In this document: positions 24,563-34,619 of the stretch, in pieces
Layout of the letters: every line of letters begins with the position of its first letter
How positions within the stretch are numbered: the stretch's first letter is position 1
Assembly (NCBI RefSeq): GCF_036785885.1
Contig: NC_092326.1
Location: 43,911,072-43,975,071 of the forward strand
Length of the DNA: 64,000 nucleotides
Source: Coffea arabica
Lineage: Eukaryota; Streptophyta; Magnoliopsida; Gentianales; Rubiaceae
Direction: 5' to 3'
Translations under genes and position numbers: made by a program
The notes under the pieces: generated by a model
What the model was told of the DNA's origin: nothing
Databases searched by the model: none
What the model saw: the letters and a program-made list of their open reading frames with translations, nothing else

Positions 24563-27500
24563 TCAACGGTTGGTACGCCTTTTGCCCTTGCCTTTATCAC
24601 CTGGTGTTGTAGACGGACAACAAAATCTTTTAGGCTTTCGTCTGCAACGATCACGAAGAGCATAGGGTCCTACGTCATCCTCCTCATCCGACTCAACTGT
24701 CGTACTACTATCACCATCGTGTTGAGAACGATACGTGGCAAAATCCCCCGTCTGACCGTATATAGTAGTAGATATCGGCTGGATCGACGCAGATACGGTC
24801 GTAGTCTGTCCAAGACTGTAATAATCGGGAAGGTCTGAAATGGAAGGGACACCACCCGTTTCGTTCAGAAAATTGAATATTGGATGTAGGTTAGCAGTAG
24901 AAGATGAGTCCGCTGCAGTGGCAACGTATCCAAATGGAGGCTCGTTTGACGAGGATGGAAAATGTCCCCCAAATACAGGCAAATATGGAGAGGGCCTGGA
25001 ATATACACCAAAGGGTGGAAACTGTGGCAAAGGCGTGGCATCTAGAGCAATATACTGTGAGTGCGGGAACGATGTCACCTGAGGGGTAAAGGGCGATATA
25101 TTCTGTCCATGTGACACACCGTGGATGTCTGTCATCGGCAAAGACACAGATGTGGTGAATTGATTACTAGTCGGGTTGTAATGCGACTGAGTGCCCCCCT
25201 CGGTCATTTGAATGCCCGTCTCCTCAATGACTTCGTCCTGCAACCCATGCCTATGGCGTCGACTTCTACTAGATGATGGTCCACCTTGTGTAGGGACACG
25301 TCGCACGCGAGGTTGGATAGGAATTTCTGGTGTCACATGAGGATTATGATCGAAAGAATCATAATCACCAACAACCATGCGATCAAAGCGCTGGAGATAT
25401 TGCATTGATCCATATGCTCCATCAACAATTGTTGCAAGACGTGGATGAAATCGACTCCCAGGGTCATCAAGTTCAAGTGCACCATGTGATTGCCGACCAA
25501 TGCGCTGCATAGTATTCATCTGACATATACAAAATAGGAGAAAACATGATCATCCATTGTCCAAAAGTAAATAAATTAAATTTGGGAGATAGTAGTAATT
25601 TACCAAATACTCCAACTGGCCCGAAACTCCATGCAACATTTGTCCAACTTGTGCCTGCTGCTGGATAGGCGGCGTAATGTACAGAACGGTGTGATTGTGA
25701 TACCACTCCAGATAATTATTGGAAGGCCTGAACGTGGTTGTAGGCACGCCAGGTACTTGTGCTTCTCCACGCGCATTCCAGTATCCTATCCAATCCCGAT
25801 GAAAATGAGCCCAATTTCTTCCAGGATAACCGGAAATCTCCAATTGGTGTAAAGCTCGATTAGTGTCAACTTCTTCCGGAATTTCCTGCCTCATCCCAAA
25901 TTGGCGCATGACACGATCTGGACAATGTATTTCGACGATGTGCCAGAAAATTAGAGGGACTCTTGCCCGCCATATGCGCTCCCCTCTTCTGCAATAATCA
26001 GGTAGACTAGCCAGTACGCCATCGCTATACGGCATCCAAATAAACTGCTACCATAACCATAATTTAGATACGATCCAAAATTAAAAACGAGGGACTATAA
26101 AATATAATTTATTGATATAGACGTTATACCTGATCCAACCGCAATAAGGCTAGCTGCTCCCGATAAGATGTAGTGGATCGGCTATAAGGGTCAACCCCTG
26201 TTCGTTGAGCGGCCCATCTACCACCTCTAAGAAAATCCCCAATCCCAGAATATGGGAGTATATCAGGACGAATCACGGGAATCCGCTCCCACGCCCAAAG
26301 CTGTACTAACAAGTACGGACCTCCAGATGTGATTGCAGACACACGTGATGCGTGGCACAATCGTCGGTATAAACACGCCAACGTCGCAGATCCCCAGCTG
26401 TACTGGCTCATGGCATCCAAATCCCGAACATAGTCTAGCCAACTTAAACTGACGACGTTCTGACACGAATCTGCAAATAGCAATCCACCCAATAGAATTA
26501 GAATGTTCATCCGGGCATACTGGCGAACCATCTCATCAGAAGCATCTGCAGGCAGTGGCGTAGCCTGAAAAGAACCACTGAATGTAGCCTGATAAGCGGG
26601 AAACGTATGCTCATGAGCGACAAGCGTCATTGGACTAATACCACACCTATAACACGCTGCCATAGCATGCGAACATGGGAAGCGTAGTTCTCTCCATTTT
26701 CCACATGTACATGTGTGACTTCCAATGTCGACAGTCTGGGCATTACCTCCTTGTCGGCTTTGTCGATAAGCAGTTGTGATACAGTAAATGCCTCTCTGGT
26801 GATCGAACACTTGAACTGCATGTGCCCTCCCTTTTTTTTCATTTTTTACATATAGCTTCCAAAATTTTTTTGGGAGCGCGTATACTAGATTCCATGCCAC
26901 CTTATGATTTTTGACAAACAGGTCAACTGTTTGATTGAATGTGAACCGTATGCATGCAGTAATTGGAAGCAACCGAGCGTCCCTCAACAAATTATTGAAA
27001 CATTCAGCCATATTTGTGGATATGTGCCCCCAACGATAACCCCCATCTTTGCACAGAGCCCATTGCTCGGGTCGAACTGATCCACCCGTTAGCCATGTGT
27101 ACGCCTCCAAATTCAAGGAGTAAATCAAATTCATGTTGTCCTCATACTTGCGCGGCTGATTTGCCACACCAGCAGCGTACATCAGACTTTTAAGTCTACC
27201 AGGCAACATAAAATATCGTCAGAATAAGTTTAATATATGTTTAATATGTTAGGGTGCGGATGCATTATTTTTAAAGGTTCGGAGACAATTTACCTCTCAT
27301 TCTTGAATTTTTGTGTGAAATTACTCCGAATATGAATCAAACAGAATCGGTGCACCCCTAATGGCTCCTGCCACTCTTCAAGTGTACGCATTGCGTTTAT
27401 AATGCCGTGGTGACGATCAGAAATAATGCATATATTTTGCACATCACCACACACGTGAATGCGTAACAGTCTCATGAACCAAGACCAACTCCGATTATTC

Positions 27501-29167
27501 TCCTCATCAACTAGGGCATATGCCAAAGGAAACATTGAATTGTCAGCATCAAACCCTATGGCGACCAAAAGTTTTCCCCGATAAGGCCCTTTTAAAAAGG
27601 TACCATCCACGCATATCACCGGTTTTAGATAGCGGAAAGCTTGGATGGCTGGAGCAAATACCCAAAATATATAATCAAAAATTATTGCAGATGGGGTACT
27701 TAATGGATGATGATCCCACACAACTACCGTCCCTGGATTCGATCGTTGTAACTCCTCAATATATGTCGGCAGTTGCAATATGGATGTCGGCCAGTCCCCA
27801 TATAATATATCAATGGCACGGCGTCTAGCGTACCAAGCCTTCTTATATGACACATCACAATGAAACTCTTGTTTCACCGATGCCTGAATTTCCTTGATTT
27901 TGTACACCGGACCATTCATAATATGGGGAATAATGTGCTCAGCAATTATGTCACTACTCAATCCACGGTGATCGTTACTATAGCAAATACGGACGCAAGT
28001 ATGTGCGTCAGCAAGTGTGACAATCATCCACATGTTGTGCGAGCTCCGTAAGGTTGCACGAAGCTGCCAATTACAAGGGGGGACGGAGTTACGAGCCCGA
28101 CAACGAACATACCAAGTCGTTGGCGTGCTCTCACGAACTCTGAACTCCCTGTTCTCCTTGATGGACCACAACTTCACAGCTCGTTGGACATGCTCCTTTG
28201 ATTCAAAAAGATGGCCCAATTCTAAATCTCTGGTGTGTTCATTCCACATTCTTAACTTTTCCACTCGCCCAGCATCAAGGGGGTCAAAATTCAATGCAGC
28301 GTCAACACCAGCTTCATAACGCAGTTGTGGACCCTCACTATTTATCCAGGGGGCACCGTGATCCATGTCATCATGGGCCATAGATGTGCCCTCTAGATGC
28401 CCTGCTTGACTATCAGTACCATGTTCGTGGTTCTCATCATCCGAACCACTAAGATTGGGCTCCGGTTCGGAGTCCATGTCAACATCTACAAACTGATCGT
28501 CAGTAGATGGCTGTGCATCAAACATTGGTGCCGATTCAATATCCGCACCTCGAGAATGAATGCTTGAGGTGTGAATTATCGGTCGAGCACCTGTACATGG
28601 AGGCTCATTATTCGTCTGCCGACCAGTACCCCTTCTTCGCCCTCTATGCCTTTGTTCGACATCTGCTCTAGCTAGTTGGGTCATTTGACTCTCAAAATGG
28701 GCGACTGGCTGCAATAAAGATATATGTTCGGAACTGCTACCGCCTCGCTCAAGATTACCACTTATAATTTGTAAACCATCGGTACCATGTTCTTCTAAAC
28801 CCAATAGCTTCTCGACCTCCACATATATTTCGGTTGCAAGCCTACTACCAGATTGTAAGTAGTACAGACCAGCAACTCCATTGTCATTTACCAAAGGCAT
28901 TGCACCAAACTTGCCATTTTGGAGACAACTCCGATATATCAAACTAATGTTATAGCTGTTCCGATCTAAACCCATAATAGTGTATATTCTATCTACCAAT
29001 TCATCATAACCCACCACCTCTGTCAGGAACAACGCATTTTTCGGTATAGGAGGATCATATGAAATTGACCCCTTTTTGTATATAATTTTTCCTCCCCAAT
29101 ATAATTGTATCACCAGGCAATTATCACTTGACATGTTATACCTATTACGGACGAGTGTTGATAACAT
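24563..29167 (-). CDS. MULE transposase fused to a plant mobile domain (MuDR type, PMD-C-like)
   Basis: There are four exons on the minus strand: 29167-27294, 27195-26130, 26044-25604 and 25519-24563. All have GT-AG introns and consistent phases, giving 1445 residues without a stop. The N-terminus has a PB1-like MuDR region (QLYWGGKIIYKKGSISYDPP), then an acidic linker. The DDE core carries D521 (CVDGTFLKG), D584 (IISDRHHG) and a probable E689 (TNMAECFNN). A SWIM zinc finger follows (CTCGKW, then PCSH, residues 787-801). From about residue 837 it becomes a plant mobile domain (LLGGLLFADS, YSWGSATLACLYRRLC, LQLWAWERIP, PLIFWHIVEIHCPDRVMRQFG), then a Ser/Pro-rich tail with a basic end. PMDs are known in MAIN/MAIL host proteins and some transposons. 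M12 (29134) is an alternative start. Confidence 0.92.
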
Positions 29168-31247
29168 TGTAAAATCGCATTGATAAGCTTATTTGAATAA
29201 TCAATTAATTGATCGAATCAAATATGTATAATTTATAACAAATAAATAAATAATTATGAGTCCATAATTGTAACAAATAATAACCAATAATATAACAAAT
29301 AACAACAAAAAAAGCATTATAATTAAATAATTCAACCATTTATAACAAATAAACGTATCATTTAATAAATAACAAAGTAAACCTAATTAACCACCTTAAT
29401 TACTACATTTAGTTATAAAAATTTTACCTTATGCTAAGTCTATCATGCACCTACATTTCATATTTGGTCAATTAAATATGAAATTCTAATCAAATATCTT
29501 ACTAATATTAAAAACCCTATTTTAAAATGATTTTATGCTAATTACGTTATGTTTATGCATTTAATGTATTAAATGTAGCAGTTTTTCCAAATACTTGAAT
29601 TATCCCCACTAAATAGCTATCATAACCAAAACTCAATACATGCCTCGACAAATAAATCTAAATTCATTTAATCGACCTCTTAAAATTAATTAATTACAAA
29701 AGAGTGAGAGGTCCTAATTTAACTAATTAAACCACAAAACTACTTAATCTAATCAGATACTAAATAGCACAAGCTAGTTATCAACTAACTTGCGCAACAA
29801 AGTCAATTGCATTAAACTAATACCCCTAATTTTGAAATAAAGCTAACCTAATTACATTATGTTTATGCATTTTATGTATTAAATGTAGCAATTATTTCAA
29901 ATACTTAAATTATCCCTACTAAATAGCTATCATAATCAAAACTCAATACATGACTCGACAAATACATCTAAATTCATCTAATCGAACCTATTAAATTTAA
30001 TTCATTCAACTAATTAAAAAGCAACTAATTAATCTAATTAAATCACAAAACTAATTAAACTAATCATATACTAAATACCGTGGACTAATTATCAACTAAC
30101 TTGCATAATAAGGTGAATTGCATTGAACCAATAATACTAATTTCGATATTAAGCTATGCTAATGACATCAATTTTATGTACTGCATTTATTATAGATTTA
30201 TATTCATTTAATCAATCACTTTAAATACATTTATTAAACAAATTTAAACAACTAATTAATCTACTTAAACTAATTCAATCACTAAACTAATTCAACTAAG
30301 CGTGTACCGTGCTTCACTAACTAATATTAACAAACATACGTAAACTACATTATATGTTTACAATTGCTTCAACAATAAATTAAATATTTAATTAATAACA
30401 AATTATAATAATATCATAAAATATTTATCAACAATTCACTAACATAAAATGACAAATTATAGCAACTTTTATATAATACAAATCACTAACCTTTTTTGAA
30501 TCAAAAAAATCGATTGCCTTGGGAGCACCGTGAGTAATGAGCCCGGCGACCTTAACAGAAGCACCGCAATTAATCAGCACGGCGATTAACAAAAACACGA
30601 CACCAAGCGTCTGATGCCAATTCTGCATAAGAATAAGGTAATTATTAGAAACACCAACAGGACCACAAGCCAATTCTACTGCCAAACAAAGTAATAATCA
30701 TTTGTTAAATAAGGAGGACTAAGCCAACAAATACTCACGATTTGGACCACAGGACAGTTCTTTGCCCAACTCTTCAAAATATCGATTAGGGCCACAAGAT
30801 AGTAATACGCCCAACTCTGCAAAATGTAAAGTGAGGTGCTCGTGTGAAAGTGTGAGACACTGAGAAATGTAAACTCCGACTGAGGGCTGAGAGAAAAATG
30901 AGAAATGTAAATTTCGTAGGGGAGAAAGTGAGAGGTGCGGACGATGAGGAAGTTCCTCAGTGCTTATATAGAGCATAAGGTAAAATCTAGCCGTCCGTTT
31001 GGACGGCTAGATTACAAAGTTTTTTTTTTAAAAAAAAAATTTTATTACCGGTAGCACACAATTATTGTTTCACGACCTGCTAAAGTCTAATGGAGCATAG
31101 TTCTTTTGTCCAATCGTACGTAAATTTGTTTTGATTCAGCTCTTTTTTGCTTCACGGGAGCTGCAGACAATTTTTTTTTTGTCCACAAGCCTGCAAAAGG
31201 GGCAAATCTGAAGCAAAAAAGTGTGAAAAATTCACGGGAGCTACATT
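29168..31247 (-). promoter_or_regulatory. 5' region of the MULE: AT-rich leader/promoter with small open frames
   Basis: About 2 kb separate the transposase start from the right TIR. Most of it (29170-30420) is strongly AT-rich with repeated phrases such as TTATGTTTATGCATTT...TAAATGTAGCA near 29548 and 29860. On the minus strand, frames at 30976-30719 and 30685-30428 contain a repeated motif: FAELGVLLSCGPN, FEELGKELSCGPN and VELACGPVG. They may be untranslated leader exons or a second small gene of the element. Nothing recognised supports a function. Confidence 0.45.
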
Positions 31248-31619
31248 GTCTGAATTGCATTGAAGCCTGCCGAATATTTTTTTAAACACTTTGACTGGCT
31301 GCCGGGCAGAGAGTGCCCGGCAGCCAGCTTTTGCAGTTGAGCCCTTTGTCTGAATTGCATTGAGGCCCTTCGAAATTTTTTTTTTACTATTTGACTGGCT
31401 GCCGGGCAGAGACTGCCCGGCAGCCAACTTTTTCTGACTTTTTCAGGTGCCGGGCTGACACAGCCCGGCACCCATGTGTCTTTTAAAAAAAAAAAAAAAT
31501 TTTTTGGTGTCAGGTGCCGGGCTGTGTCAGCCCGGCACCCATATATTTATACCGTACTACTGTCAAACCCGCAAGTGTCTGAAGGGTTTTTTTTTCATCA
31601 ATATTCGGATCAATTAGCC
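31248..31619. repeat. Right TIR of the MULE, with GC-rich hairpins
   Basis: Inverse of 21866-22206, with one more hairpin: two of the TGGCTGCCGGGCAGAG type (near 31294-31325 and 31396-31427) and two of the GTGCCGGGCTG type (near 31447-31472 and 31513-31540). The terminal 50 bp are essentially identical to the left end. Confidence 0.9.
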
Positions 31620-31628
31620 CATTTTTCT

Positions 31629-32371
31629 CTACTCTTTTCTTTTTTTTTTTTTTAGGTACGAAATCTCAAATTCGAGATTTCCCGTCGTGTCACCTAATCC
31701 GTCCCCCTCTCTACTAGTTAACTTACTGCTGCCGGTCTACTAGTTTATTGTGTGCACCTTAATTAATTATTTTTTTATTGAGATTTTAGCAATATTGTGG
31801 CTATGGTGATATGGTCGGTGTGCGGTACAAAGGGCACTCCTAAAGAACGATGGTCGGCATGGTCGGTGCTTGGCCTCATTCCCACAATAATCTGCTAATT
31901 ATTACTAACAAGGCTAATTATTAATCTGCTCATCATCTTATGATCCAGCCATTCATATTAATCTCTTAGAACTATTTTAGGCCACGGGACGCCCAATTAG
32001 GCCAATGATTTTTAGGCCAATGCTGTGTATTATGCATCCAATCGTCGTTTCAGCGTAAGATCATGTGTTGGATTGTGATTTTTCACAGAAAAATTGTTAT
32101 GTTCTTTTTGGACACAATTTTCAATGCCCTATAATTCCCCCCCCCCATCTTATGGTTCGGTTTCACAGCTTATGCCTCGGTGCAAAGTGGAGTACTTGTC
32201 AAGTATTCCGTCAAATTTTGACAGCTTAAAGGGTAAAATTTGGGCTGTTTTGGTATGGAGAGGACAAAATTCTCTAGCTATGTGTATAATCACTCATGAA
32301 GAACCTGGACATAAATAATAGCAACAACCCAAAAAAAATTTTTTTTTTTGTGCACTTGTTCATTTTCTTTT
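31629..32371. other. Intergenic DNA, no gene seen
   Basis: After the TSD and the last base of the interrupted MITE comes a poly-T tract and mixed sequence without a recognisable coding region. An open frame at 32094-32318 shows no family. Confidence 0.4.
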
Positions 32372-32884
32372 GGGAAAATAATCGGTTTCATCATTCACAT
32401 TTCATAAAAATATTTTGTTCGTCCATCACTTTTAAAGTGAAGCAATTTCGTCCTTGACATTTAAAAACTGAAATTATTACATTTCCGAACCCAAATTTCA
32501 ATCAAACCACTAATCAACCTGATTGCAAATTTTGGGGGTGTAATTGGTAGATCATTTGGTTAACTCGACTTGATATTCGTGTGAAATTTAATGTACCTAA
32601 AAAGAAAAAATAAAAAATTATAACATAAAAACGAAAGATTAATCTCTCCTTATTGTATGCACGGACGGTTTTATGTACCGCCATATCATTTTAATTTAAA
32701 TTTAAACACCAAATTTTATATTTATGATACACATCTAGATTCGTAAGCAAATATGCTAACGGTGCATGATAAGATGTAAAAGTTTTAATTTTTAAATGTC
32801 AAAGAAGAATTTGCTTCATTTTAAAAGTGAGGGACTAGAAGAATATTTTTACGAAATGCGAGGGATAAAGCAGGTTATTTTCCC
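32372..32884. mobile_element. Mutator-like MITE (GGGAAAATAA ends) with 9-bp TSD
   Basis: The ends GGGAAAATAATCGGTTTCAT and, inverted, GGGAAAATAACCTGCTTTAT extend into about 120 bp of imperfect inverted repeat. A perfect 9-bp duplication, TTTTCTTTT, lies at 32363-32371 and 32885-32893. The sequence is simple, so this TSD is less telling than a complex one would be. The core is non-coding. Confidence 0.75.
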
Positions 32885-33255
32885 TTTTCTTTTTGTGTGG
32901 TGTGCCCGCAATTTCTTTTCAACCATTCATTTCATACCTATTTATTAAATTTAAATTAATCCTTGAACCAATCATGATTCATGGTCCCGGAACAGTAAAA
33001 GCAGTGGTATTCACAAGGTAATAATTGGGAGGAATAGATCCGCCAATCAGCCCAAAGGTCCAACGAGGGGGCCCACGGAATTTTTTGGTCTTTAGTGTTG
33101 GCCCGCCTACTTATGTTGCGTCCAACTTTTTAATCTATTGTTGTGAAAATGTGAGGACCAGTGATTCCACCAAATTTCGCCACTCCCTGTCTCGGTCTCA
33201 TTGTTTCATCATTACATGGAATTATATGGAAATCGAGAAGGTATTAAAACTAGTA
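32885..33255. other. Intergenic DNA, no gene seen
   Basis: No recognisable coding or RNA feature. The open frame across 33025-33429 runs into the next small element and has no family similarity. Confidence 0.4.
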
Positions 33256-33259
33256 ATAA

Positions 33260-33425
33260 TTAATGTGTTTGGAATGCACGTTACTTATTTACACACACTG
33301 ACTTGCTTGTATCATCAACATATTTTTCAATCACCTTTTTATCTTACATACGTCACATTAAAAAAGTGCTACAATATTTTTTTCACAAAATTATCTCAAA
33401 TAATTTACTATCTAAACACACTAAT
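33260..33425. mobile_element. MITE of the TTTGGATA family (inverted copy)
   Basis: This stretch reads GTGTTTGGAATGCACGTT at the left and ATCTAAACACAC at the right, with the interior phrase TTTTTCACAAAATTATCTCAAA. It is nearly the same as the copy at 59885-60053. It is non-coding. Confidence 0.6.
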
Positions 33426-34025
33426 TTAATATTACGATTCCTTTGCCTTCATGATTTTTTTTAAAAATTTATTTCTCTTAAACGATCAATACACTTTTTT
33501 TTTTATATCGGCAACGATAGATGTCCTATAAGCTAATCCAGTCTAATCTAGAGGGAAGGGACAAGGGGAGATGATCAACTAAGACCATACACACGATGCG
33601 AGTTTTGATGCCAGATTGTTTGAATTTTTCTTGTTTTCACATCGGTTTTCTGGAAAGAATAATGAGGCCACAAGCCAGCCATGAGTTCCAAACCCACAGA
33701 GCCACCTCAATTAGAGACTGATGAGCCCACGTTACATGGAAGCATACATTGATCCAACTTTTGGGCCAGTTCTTTTCATAATTCCTGTCCTAATTTCTTT
33801 CTCTTTCTCTCTCGCAAAGTGTTCTGGAAATGACTACTCAAGGCCCAATTTAACGAATAGAGTAGAGTTCCACATTTCCCAGGCAAAGATGAGGTCCGCA
33901 TTTAACAATTTGAGGCCCTGACATCAAATGTACACTTTCTCAACATGAACTGAAAAGGGGCAAAAAAAAAAAAAAAGAGGGGTAATTCAGCTTGTAGGGA
34001 TGTTATTCAAGCTAAACATGAGTTC
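33426..34025. other. Intergenic DNA, no gene seen
   Basis: AT-rich sequence with a poly-T tract near 33499 and mixed sequence after it. No feature can be supported. Confidence 0.4.
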
Positions 34026-34205
34026 CCTAGCACCCACGAGGTTGATCCAGTGATAACAGCGGTTTTTTTGGGACATAAAAGGTCCTGAGATCGAAACTGC
34101 TTTTTGAAGCACCTGTGACTCGCCCCAAAAAACGTTGTGGAACCGCAGCCTTTCCCTCCGGTTTGATGTATTGGCTCAGGTCCAAAAGGCTCGGATCGAG
34201 ACATG
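34026..34205 (+). repeat. Possible tRNA-derived SINE
   Basis: The phrases CCCACGAGGTTGATCCAGTG and, about 35 bp later, GGTCCTGAGATCGAAACTGC resemble, in order and spacing, the A and B boxes of plant tRNA-derived SINEs. The B box is degenerate. No clear 3' tail or target duplication is visible. Confidence 0.35.
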
Positions 34206-34619
34206 TTCCAGATTAAAAAAGAATGAGTTCCCTAATTTGTCAAATTTTTTCCTTTCTTTTTGTAAAGCTTAGAATTCCCTTGAACCCACACGTGTGTGTG
34301 TGTATATATATAAATAGAGACACACATCCCAATCTGAAAATTCAACACCAAGGTGTGTAAAACATACAGTGAATTCCCTATATACAGACTAGACAACAGG
34401 CAGACGTGAGAATCTTTGCATGTTTCCTCTCCAGGTATCCTGTGAATTGGGCCATTGTTTTTCATTGGTTATGTCTGTCAGTTAAGTATTTTGCAGTCTT
34501 CTGAGGTTAACTGTGATCCAGTAAAATTGAAAATTCTGAAGGAGTACCGCACCTCTTGCTCAATGTTTTCAAGGTATCTTGACAGTTCGCATGTACAACT
34601 TGTACAGAGAAACTCCATT
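34206..34619 (-). other. Downstream region / 3' UTR of HCF244
   Basis: The sequence directly 3' of the HCF244 stop codon has no recognisable gene; it has a short (GT)n(AT)n run near 34291. Part of it is presumably the HCF244 3' untranslated region. Confidence 0.45.

Larger units (their letters stand above)
21866..31619 (-). mobile_element. Complete Mutator-like element (MULE) with long TIRs and 9-bp TSD
   Basis: The outermost bases are GGCTAATTGATCCGAATATT at the left and the exact inverse at the right. A perfect 9-bp duplication, CATTTTTCT, flanks it at 21857-21865 and 31620-31628. The TIRs are about 340 bp (left) and 370 bp (right) and nearly identical where they align. The 9754-bp interior holds, from left to right, a possible captured host exon, ~800-bp tandem repeats with telomere-like arrays, an intact four-exon transposase gene on the minus strand and an AT-rich 5' region. 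Intact coding sequence, near-identical TIRs and a perfect TSD suggest a recent, possibly autonomous copy. Only sequence structure is seen; activity is inferred. Confidence 0.95.

Noticed and set aside
24563-26035. PMD exons as a separate host MAIN/MAIL-like gene next to the transposase
   Set aside because: Exon phases join them to the transposase without a stop. The PMD starts within the same exon as the SWIM finger, and the whole lies between the MULE's TIRs.
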